The position numbers and the translations under genes are program-made. From positions 18,696,760 to 18,760,759 of the forward strand of contig OY756969.1 in assembly GCA_963580455.1 (NCBI GenBank): a DNA stretch of 64,000 bases, given 5' to 3'. The stretch comes from Euonymus europaeus. Taxonomy: Eukaryota; Streptophyta; Magnoliopsida; Celastrales; Celastraceae. The notes under the pieces are model-generated. The model saw only the letters and a program-made list of their open reading frames with translations. It did no database searches and was not told where the DNA came from. This document shows positions 56,094 through 64,000 of the stretch, one piece after another (within the stretch, counting starts at the first letter, position 1; each line of letters opens with the position of its first letter).

Positions 56094-56639
56094 ATGCAGG
56101 TTCAGGCTACTACAAACAATCAGAATACACAAGCCATCAATGACTTGCGAGGAACAATTCAAAAAATGAATACCACTTTGAGCACTCTTGAGAAGGGAAA
56201 GTTTCCAGCTCAACCTCAACCAAATCCTACGGTCTATAAACAGCAGTCTCAACAGCATGTTCATAATGTTTTTGGAGATGGTTTTGAGACGACCAAAACA
56301 GTTACCACTTTGAGGAGTGGGAAGCAGGTTTCTAGACCTGAGGCCCCTATTGATTCTCAGCACTCTAGTCATGCTTCTGTGGGTGCACCTGAGGTGGTTG
56401 AGGTAGAAAAGGAAGTAGAGGGAGAGAAAGATAAAGAAAATTCAGAATTGAAGACTCCATCTGTGGTAGAGAAAGAAAATGAGAGGATTTATCGACCTAC
56501 TGTTCCTTATCCACATAGATTGAGAGTTGGGCAGATGAACAAGCATCATACTGAGATTCAGGAGATTTTCAAGCAAGTGAAGCTTAACATTCCACTTTTA
56601 GATGTTATTCAGCAAATCCCTTCCTATGTAAGTTCTTGA
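56094..56639 (+). pseudogene. Athila-like Gag-Pol linker
   Basis: It continues the frame of 55692-56087 after a single stop codon. It has a coiled-coil-like start (NDLRGTIQKMNTTLSTLEKG), TTLRSGKQV, a long Glu/Val-rich acidic part, and YRPTVPYPHRL near the end, the usual lead-in to the Athila protease. It ends where a frameshift moves to the protease frame. Confidence 0.75.
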
Positions 56640-57592
56640 AGGACTTATGTACTGCAAAGAGGAAGGTGAATGTGACCAAGAAGTCTTTTCTAGTTGAAGA
56701 AGTTGGAGCTTTGATCATGAGTGATACTCCTCAGAAGCTGCATGATCCTGGATCACCTACCATCTCTATTGTGATTGGTGAAAAAAGGCTTGAAAATGCC
56801 TTACTTGATTTGGGGAGTAGTGTGAATTTGTTGCCATTATGGGTTTATGAACAACTTGATATTGGAGAATTGAAGCAAACACCCATGCTTTTGCAGATGG
56901 CAAACAGAACAGTCAAGAAACCCAAAGGAATTGTGGAAGATGTCTTAGTACAAGTGAACAAATTTTACTATCCTGTGGACTTTGTAGTACTAGAGATGCC
57001 ACATCCTACTTCAGTTCTTGCTAGTGCTCCTATCATTCTTGGGCTTCCTTTCCTTGCTACTACAAATGCTTTGATCAATTGCAAGAGTGGAATGCTCAAG
57101 ATCACTTTTGGCAATATGACATTTGAGATGAATGTCTTCACTGCTTGCAAGATGCCTAGTGATTGTGATGATTCAGAGCTGCAAGCAATAGATTGGGTTC
57201 AGAATTTTAAGCCATCAGATTTATATTCTGTTATTGATTCTGAAAGCGTATATGAGGATGCATATCTTAAGAAATCTAGCCAAATTGATGATTTAGAAGA
57301 TGATTTGGATGATCTTGATCCTATCATATCGGATGAGCCTCGTGATATTGATGATTCAGCTAAGTTGGAGGATGTGAGCCACATTGGTAGATGGCGGGGA
57401 CCGAACTTTGAGATTCTTGATCCACCCGAGGAAATGAAGCCATCCATTGAGGAGACTCCAACTCTTGAGTTGAAAAAGCTTCCTGAAGATTTGAAGTATA
57501 TTTTTCTTGGTCCAGAAAAGGGTATATTCCATGTTGTCATTTCATCTCAGCTCACTCCTGAGCAAGAAACCAGCTTGGTAGCGGTTTTATAA
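56636..57592 (+). pseudogene. pol: Athila-like aspartic protease
   Basis: 318 open codons. After ALIMSDTPQKLHDPGSPTI comes the active-site segment ALLDLGSSVNLLPLWVYEQL; Asp-Leu-Gly is common in Athila proteases in place of Asp-Ser/Thr-Gly. APIILGLPFLATTNALI is the second conserved block (about residues 130-150), followed by an acidic linker rich in Asp and Glu. A TAA at 57590-57592 separates it from reverse transcriptase in the same frame. It would process the polyprotein. Confidence 0.8.
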
Positions 57593-58429
57593 AAGCACAA
57601 GGGAGCTATTGGCTGGACCATTGCAGACATCAAGGGTATTGACCCTAATATTTGTACTCACAACATTTTTTTGGAGGAAGATCCTACACCAGTGAGAGAT
57701 GCACAGAGGAGACTCAACCTTGCCATGAAGGAAGTTGTGAAGAAGGAGGTTCTGAAGCTGCTAGCAGTTGGAATCATTTATCCTATCTCCGACAGTAAGT
57801 GGGTGAGTCCCACACAGGTAGTCCCTAAGAAATCTGGTTTAACTATCATTGAAAATGTTTTGGGTGATTTAATTCCTACTAGGAAAGTGACTGGATGGCG
57901 CATGTGCATAGACTACCGAAAACTGAATTCGGTTAGTCGAAAAGACCATTTCCCATTGCCCTTTCTTGACCAAATTTTGGAAAAAGTTGCTGGAAATGAG
58001 TTTTATTGCTTTTTAGATGGTTTTTCTGGTTATTATCAAATTGCCATATCTCTAGAGGACCAAGAAAAAACCACATTCACTTGCCCTTTTGGCACATTTG
58101 CCTTTAGGAGGATGCCATTTGGTTTATGCAATGCCCTTGCCACATTCCAATGTTGCATGATGAGCATTTTTTCTGACATGCTTGAGGACATGTGTGAAGT
58201 TTTTATGGATGATTTTTCTGTGTTTGGATGCTCTTTTGATCTGTGCTTGAAAAATTTAAATGTTGTGTTGACTAGATGTGAAGAAAAGAATTTGTTGCTT
58301 AATTGGGAAAAATGTCAGTTTATGGTGACTAGTGGGTTGGTACCTGGACATTTAGTGTCAAAACGTGGTCTAGAGGTTGATAGGGCTAAGATAGAATTGA
58401 TTTCTCAATTGCCTATTCCTAGGACTTAG
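57593..58429 (+). pseudogene. pol: Athila-like reverse transcriptase
   Basis: Same frame as the protease after one stop. Blocks: WTIADIKGIDP, SKWVSPTQVVPKKSG, WRMCIDYRKLNSVSRKDHFP, FYCFLDGFSGYYQI (first catalytic Asp), FGTFAFRRMPFGLCNALATFQ, and VFMDDFSVFG, the catalytic box with both Asp present. LLLNWEKCQFMV and GLEVDRAKIE follow, then TAG at 58427. All catalytic residues are kept; one stop on either side prevents a full polyprotein. Confidence 0.88.
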
Positions 58430-59167
58430 AAGGATATTCGCTCTTTTCTTGGTCATGCCGGCTTCTACCGACGTTTTATTCAAGGCTTTAGTGCTATCAC
58501 CAAACCATTGTATGCTTTATTGCAAAATGATACTGAATTTGTTTGGTCTAATGAATGTCAATATGCTTTTGAGACTCTAAAGAAACACTTGACAGTTGCC
58601 CCTATCATGCAATCTCCTAGGTGGGATTTACCATTTGAGCTTATGACCAATGCTATTGATTTTGCTCTAGGTGCTGTTTTAGGTCAAAGAATTGATGGTA
58701 AACCTTCTGTGATTTATTATGCAAGTAAGACATTGAATGATGCACAGAAGAATTACACCACAACTGAAAAGGAATTGCTTGTTGTTGTGTTTGCTTTAGA
58801 TTAATTCCGTTCTTATATCATTGGTTCTCCTATCACTATCTTTATTGACCACTCTGCCTTGAAGTATTTGTTGCAAAAGAAAGATGCTAAACACAGGTTG
58901 ATACGCTGGATTTTATTGCTTCAAGAGTTTGACATCATTATTAAGGATAAAAAAGGTGTCGAGAATGTGGTAGCTGACCATTTGTCTAGATTGCAGCTAC
59001 CAGAGTCTCATACTTCTCCACCTTTGCATGATGATTTTTCGGATGAGCATCTCTTTGCTGTGTCGCGTGCACCTTGGTTTGCGGATATTGTGAATTACCT
59101 TGTCTCTGAGCAATTACCTTCTCATTGGAATATTCAAGACAAGAGTAGGTTCCTTTTTGAGGTTTGA
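58430..59167 (+). pseudogene. pol: Athila-like RNase H
   Basis: Same frame. KDIRSFLGHAGFYRRFI leads to ELMTNAIDFALGAVLGQ (the family usually has Asp-Ala-Ser where this reads TNAI) and SKTLNDAQKNYTTTEKELLVVVFALD (catalytic Glu region). After TAA (58802) come IFIDHSALKYLLQKKDAK with the next Asp, and ENVVADHLSRL. A further stop follows at 59165. It would remove the RNA strand after copying. Confidence 0.8.
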
Positions 59168-60385
59168 TTTTATTACTTTGACTCACCTTATCTTTTTAAA
59201 TATTGTGCCGATCAGTTGGTGAGACGTTGTATTCCTAATGATGAGTTTGCTTATGTGTTTGAGTTTTGTCATTCTGGGGCTTGTGGTGGTCACTTTGCAG
59301 CCCTGAAAACTGTTGCAAAAATTTTACAAAGTGAACTTTATTGGCCTACCATGTTTAAAGATGTTGTGTTGTGGTGTAAAGCATGTGAATCTTGTCAAAA
59401 ATTTGGAAAAATCACAGCTAGGAACATGATGCCTCTTTCTCCCATATTGACCCTTGAGATATTTGATTGTTGGGGAATTGACTTTATGGGGCCTTTTCCT
59501 GTTTCTAATGGCTATATGTATATCTTGCTTGCTGTTGATTATGTTTCCAAGTGGGTAGAAGTTATACCATGTAGAACCAATGATCATAAGGTTGTGCTTA
59601 AATTTTTAAAAGACTTGTTTACACGTTTTGGAATGCCAAAGGCCATAATTAGTGATGGGGGTTCGCATTTTTGTAACAAACCTTTTCAAAATCTCATGAA
59701 AAAATATGGAGTGACTCACAAGGTCTCTACTCCATATCACCCCCAAACTAATGGCCAAGCTGAGTTGGCTAATAGAGAGATCAAGGTCATTCTTGAAAAG
59801 ACAGTTCATCCTAATAGGAAGGATTGGTCTGATAAATTACTTGATGCTCTTTGGGCTTATAGAACTGCATTCAAAACCACTCTTGGCATGTCACCTTATC
59901 GTTTGGTTTATGGTCGTGCTTGTCATTTACCTGTTGAGATTCAACGTAATGCTTTATGGGCTATAAAAAAGAATAATTCTTCACTTGATGATGCCCAAGG
60001 CTTGAGAAAGTTGCAGATTTCGGAGCTGGAAGAAGCAAGAAGGGAGGCCTATGACAATGCCAAACTATCCAAGGAGAGGATGAAAGCCTTGCATGACAAG
60101 AAGATCTTGGACAAGAAGTTCTTCCCTGAGCAAGAGGTGTTTCTCTACAATTCTAGGCTCCATATTTTTCCAGGAAAGTTGAAGACTCGTTGGAGTGGCC
60201 CCTACATTATCAAGAAGGTTCATTCCCATGGTGCTGTGGATATTGCCAATCCGAAGAATGGGACGACCTTCACTGTAAATGGACAAAGGCTGAAGCCATT
60301 CGTTGCTCCCTATGCACCAGAAGATGAGACACTCCTTCTACAGGATGTCCAGGGAGTGCTCTCAACTTCTCCTGCTGTTATTTGA
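59168..60385 (+). pseudogene. pol: Athila-like integrase, catalytic triad intact
   Basis: A 389-codon open frame from 59216. The zinc-binding part has HSGACGGHFAALKT (His pair) and CKACESC (Cys pair, near residues 54-60). The core has Asp89 (WGIDFMGPF), Asp147 (IISDGGSHF) and Glu183 (NGQAELANRE), giving the D-D-35-E spacing exactly. SPYRLVYGRACHLPVEI and a Lys-rich C-terminus (KTRWSGPYIIKKV) follow, ending at TGA 60383. No chromodomain is seen. Integrase inserts the DNA copy into the genome. As a separate protein it would look functional, but here it is part of a broken polyprotein. Confidence 0.88.
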
Positions 60386-61949
60386 TTATGCATATACCTA
60401 GTTATGGGGGTGCTGGTGCCGTGACATTACTTCGTTTGTTTGTGGTACTTTGGGAGTATTGTAGTCTTAGAACCACTTAGTGTTTTGCATTTGCATTGAA
60501 TAATTACTTACTGTGCACCATTTTGTTCGTTCCATCCATGGAGACCATGTCTTACTCTAGTTGGGGGTGGGAGGTGCCTAGTTTGTGTTTGGTTTAGTTT
60601 TTCTTCAAAAATAAAAGTTTTTTTGAAAGGAAGAAAAATTCTGGGAACTGTGTGTTGTGAAAATTTTTGTGTTATTGTGATTCCTTGATTGCCTATGATG
60701 AAAAATATGAACTATGACTTGTAATGGGGGGGCATATAAGATCCCTTGGATTGTGCTTGACTTTTTAGTTTGTCTTGTTTTGAAGTTTGGACTATTTCTC
60801 TTTTCCCTTGAGCGCACGACCATGAGGTTTTGAAGTGTTGGACATTTAGAGAAGTTTTGCTTAGTGTTAGTCTTTTGAATCTCACAAGCACTAGAACTCA
60901 CTTGATAAACTCTTGAGGCGAAATCCTAGTCCACACTTTGACTGATGAGATGACATAAGGCCTTCTTTGGTCGTTTGAGCTTAATTTCTAGCCTACCATA
61001 CTTTAAATTTATCCCTAGTTGTCCCCTCCTAGCCAAATGTCAACCCTTTTCTTTAAGCACCTGCATATGTACCTAGCTAGAACAAAATTTTCCCCATGCA
61101 TCACCCACACAATTGGATATACATGTTTTTTGTAGGATGCTTGTGCATATCATCATGCATATGGGTTGAGTGATGAGTTTTTGTGATGGTGCACTTTGTA
61201 AGGTGTTGCTCGCTTTAAAAAATAACAAAAGAAGGTAACAACTTAGTTCATTGAATGGAAATATCCAAGTTTGGGATATATGTATAGGGTAAGAAGGTTG
61301 CATGTCATCAATAAAGTCAATGTGGCACATATATACAAGAAAAAAAAAGAGAACAGAGAAAGAAAAGGAGAAGTGAGTGTGAAAATGGTGAGTTGGGACT
61401 ACTTTGGGGAATATGTGCATGCATGCATATGTATGACCATTGTTACATTGACATGTATATCTGAGTTGTGGTTTAAGCCTAAAATTTCCATTTTGACATA
61501 CCCATAGCCTTAACCTACGTTACATGCTTTAAAAGTCCTATTGGATCATTGGTTTTGTGTTGGGCTACATTAGTGGAGAGAAGTTTTGAAAAGTGAGCAT
61601 ATGGCGGCATGCACTTTATGATTGAGATTCATTTGATGAATCACTCTTGCATTTTCTAATCTAAATTGATGGCAAGGATGTTCCAAGTGGTCACGCACAC
61701 ACACACACGAGAATGGTTTGGTTTCAAAATGAAGCAACCTTTTTAGTTAAAATCAAGACTTGGTTGAGATTTGTATTTTCTTGCATTTTTGTCATGTGTT
61801 CATTCTGAGGGTTAAACACTTAGGGAAGAACTTGTCAATGCATGCTTACACTCACACACGTTCTAGAAAATTGGTTCAAAAGAAAATTTTCTCCCCGAAA
61901 TTCATCCCAATTTATTTTCACTATTTTGCTTGAGGACTAGCAAAAAGCT
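60386..61949 (+). other. Non-coding stretch between integrase and 3' LTR
   Basis: Stops in all frames. GGGGGTG and GTTGGGGGTGGGAGGTG blocks near 60405 and 60560, (CA)n at 61696-61708, and no envelope-like frame. In Athila elements this space often holds an env-like gene; here it does not. Confidence 0.65.
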
Positions 61950-61959
61950 AGTTGGGGGT
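61950..61959 (+). promoter_or_regulatory. Polypurine tract
   Basis: AGTTGGGGGT directly before the TGTGATTGGG start of the 3' LTR. Confidence 0.8.
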
Positions 61960-62529
61960 TGTGATTGGGATGATATTTTGTATATTTTGTGGAGTTTTGA
62001 AAGTAAAAAAGTTGAGTTTCAATGCTTAAAAACCACATTGTAGATTGGAAGACCGATTCACCTCAACATTCGACATTGGATTTGATCTCTAAACTCCTCT
62101 TCCTTATTGTTATTTCATTTTATTATCGCATTTGGATTCATAGTTCTAGTTTAATCTACTTGAATATTTCCATTCTGATTTAGTTTGTGCTTGAACGTTT
62201 TATGTTATGTTTTACATTTTATTATGTTGTGCTTATTTCCATTTTGATTTTCTGCAGTAGTTTAGTATTTAACTCTCATTTCGTATATTAGGGTTTAGTT
62301 CAATCAATCACCCCAAGAGGGAAAACCGAATCTAACCAATGGTTAGTGCAATTTTGCCACACTTAACATTGTGAATACCATATTTAATTAAGTAATTAGG
62401 TTAATAATCCATAGACCCAAGCCGAAACCAAAAGTCTTTGTGAGACGATTTGGGATTCACTCCTATTATTACTTTGACAAACCTACACTTGGGAAAACGT
62501 TAATCCACTTACCTATTTTGGACGAGTCA
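61960..62529 (+). repeat. 3' LTR of the Athila-like element, internally deleted
   Basis: 570 bp, TGTGATTGGGATG to GGACGAGTCA. Its start matches 53042-53125 and its remainder matches 54163-54655 almost base for base. The 1.04 kb in between in the 5' LTR is missing. The junction lies near 62039. Confidence 0.85.
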
Positions 62530-64000
62530 GAGAGAAAGAGAGAGAAAATTAGTGAGAATGCGATAATTCTTGAGGATTTGGCTTGAATCTTGGTGGATTT
62601 GTAGAGCATAACAAGTTTCAAGAAGGATTCCAAGAAGATTGGGTGATTTGAGGTAAGTTTTCATGATTTTTCTAAAACTAGGTTTTGGTTAGATTTGTCC
62701 AAACCTTTGATTTGTTGGTTTAGATTCTTTAGGAACTTGATTATATATATGATTGTGGTTATATATTTAGGTTTGGTTGTTGATTACAAATAGAGTTACA
62801 ATTTTGGTGAAGTTTCAAGGATTTGGGAAAATCCTAGAGAGAGAAGGTAAGTTCTCTAAATTGATGATTAATATCATGTTGTTGATGTTAAATAGTGTTA
62901 TTGCTATAGTTATATGGGTTTGGAATGTTGAATAATTGATAGGTTGGTGAAAGGAGTTGAAACACTAGTTTTGGGAATTTGGATTGTTGTGTGGTGCTTA
63001 ATCAAGGTAGGGGAATTCTTGACCCAATTCTCTTTCATATTGTTTCTTTGCTCCTAAAATACGGTTTATTCCATCATTGGTCCTCTTGCCTTGTGTTCTT
63101 GCCTTATTGTTCCTAAGGAAGAGTGGACTTAGGATTTATTCATATTTCTCTTCCAAAATGTATATTACATTAACCCATTTACATACTTAATCAATTATTA
63201 AGCATGGCTGATCGTTCATGCATCACAAATAGTTATATATATATATATATATGTAGGTTGAGTACATATATACTAATTGACATGGCATGGAGCATGAATA
63301 CCTGAGTATGGACTTGGGTATTCCCTAGGAATTATTTGAAAGGCACATGAGAGGATGGTTGTGTGTCAGGGCATGGGCACCAACCATATGACTTCATGTG
63401 AGGCAACACACATAAGGTGTGGGTGAGATGGTGATCTCACAACTAGGTGACTCTGCGGGGGTGTTTAGCCAACATACATTCGATAAGGTTAGGGAACTAG
63501 AATGTGTGTTCAAGGTTGTGATCAAACCATGGTTGGGTAGTCGAGTCTATGATATTGATGAATGTTTGCCCCAGAAAGAACACTCGAATATTATTATTGT
63601 GATATATGACATGAGCATATGGGATATCATTTTGTTGCATGGCCTTTTATTCGGATTCGACCTAATTGTTATTTATTCTATTTACCCCTACTGATCTTCT
63701 AGCTCACTCCTTTACCCTTTCCTCCTTATAGGTGAGACTAGTACAGATATTACTAGTGCGGGTTAGTAGAGGCGATGCTGTGGTATGGATGACACTTGGA
63801 GGAGGGTAGATTTGGGAATGAGAGACCTCAGTTTTAATTATTATCACGTTGTTTGTATTTGATAACTTATGTCTTATTGACTGTTGGCACCAGTGGGTGT
63901 GCTTTGTATACGGTTAGAAGGTAATATCTATGATTGTGTCTTCTGAACCAGGGGTGGACTCTGAGTACTGCTTGTGTGATGATTGGGATTGCTTATGATG
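62530..64000 (+). repeat. Part of a long LTR related to the 21020 family
   Basis: Shares, in the same order as 21500-22950, a GA-rich tract, GAGGTAAGTTT, CCTAGAGAGAGAAGGTAAGTT, GATCGTTCATGCATCA, an AT run followed by TGTAGGT, TGACATGGCATG, TATGGACT, CCCCTACTGATCTTCTAGCTCACTC and an ATAGGTGAGACTAGTACAG block. It is more diverged than the 40099 copy, so it is a sister family. It runs off the right edge. The 91-codon frame at 63419-63694 is unremarkable. Confidence 0.65.

Larger units (their letters stand above)
53042..62529 (+). mobile_element. Athila-like Gypsy retrotransposon, 9.5 kb
   Basis: In order: 5' LTR (53042-54655), primer-binding site TGGCGCCGTTGCCGGGGA, gag, protease, reverse transcriptase, RNase H, integrase (to 60385), a 1.57-kb non-coding stretch, polypurine tract, and a shortened 3' LTR (61960-62529). 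Flanks GAGAC and GAGAG are a near-match target duplication. The domain order (integrase last) and the Athila/Tat-type primer site place it in Ty3/Gypsy. Gag and protease sequences favour Athila. No envelope-like frame is found between integrase and the 3' LTR. Damage is limited to two frameshifts and five in-frame stops. Confidence 0.88.

Noticed and set aside
55048..60286. Minus-strand ORFs across the Athila-like element
   Set aside because: All are antisense shadows of gag and pol.
60605..61507. Envelope-like gene between Athila integrase and 3' LTR
   Set aside because: Only short frames (up to 115 codons, opposite strand) without signal peptide or transmembrane pattern on the element's strand.

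Overview
This is a stretch of nuclear DNA from a flowering plant, probably a eudicot. I infer this from the AT-rich composition, the families present (Copia, Athila-like and Tat-like LTR retrotransposons, L1 LINEs, Tourist-like MITEs, an endogenous pararetrovirus-like remnant) and the eukaryotic splice signals. I see no intact host gene, rRNA, functional tRNA or CRISPR array. Almost every base that can be explained belongs to a mobile element, usually a broken one, often nested inside another. The species cannot be named from this sequence.

Left part (1-12 kb). A minus-strand Copia element runs off the left edge (gag, primer-binding site, 967-bp LTR at 1405-2371). It abuts the 3' end of a LINE with an RNase H domain (2377-3351). 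Then come a damaged Myb/SANT-domain ORF (5038-5835) with a possible spliced exon (6374-6513), and a FAR1/MULE-like two-exon fragment (7921-8322) cut off by a second truncated minus-strand Copia (8323-10615). Two Tourist-like MITEs with TTA target duplications follow (11116-11334, 11679-12118).

Centre-left (12-32 kb). A third minus-strand Copia spans about 12245-23286. Its pol is split by a complete 2.6-kb non-autonomous LTR element with target duplication CCAGT (13639-16259), and its 5' LTR is split by a 2.24-kb solo LTR with duplication ACACA (21020-23257). Next are a degenerate replication-protein-A-like gene with a duplicated zinc ribbon (23865-25370), low-information AT-rich DNA, an LTR-like stretch, and the 5' end of a fourth Copia (LTR 29297-29567 plus primer-binding site).

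Centre-right (32-49 kb). One L1-type LINE (about 32440-48610) has been opened three times: by a solo LTR (33346-35126), by a 500-bp LTR-like insert (35346-35845), and by a 10-kb non-coding LTR element (37069-47197). The last of these itself carries a reverse-oriented solo LTR (40099-42365) of the same family as the one at 21020.

Right part (49-64 kb). A minus-strand endogenous caulimovirid-like remnant (48845-52644) has an internal duplication of its protease region. It is followed by an Athila-like Gypsy element (53042-62529) with 5' LTR, primer-binding site, gag, protease, reverse transcriptase, RNase H, integrase and a shortened 3' LTR. Its pol is broken by only a few stops and frameshifts, and the integrase triad is intact. 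Beyond 62530 lies part of another long LTR related to the one at 21020.

The genes do not form a host pathway; they are polyprotein parts of copy-and-paste elements. The window is best read as a record of insertion order, solo-LTR formation and decay. The most unusual points are the short non-autonomous LTR element carrying two inverted tRNA-derived (SINE-like) heads and two repeat arrays, the CCTAGG-centred GC palindromes shared by several LTR families, and the large coding-free LTR element.
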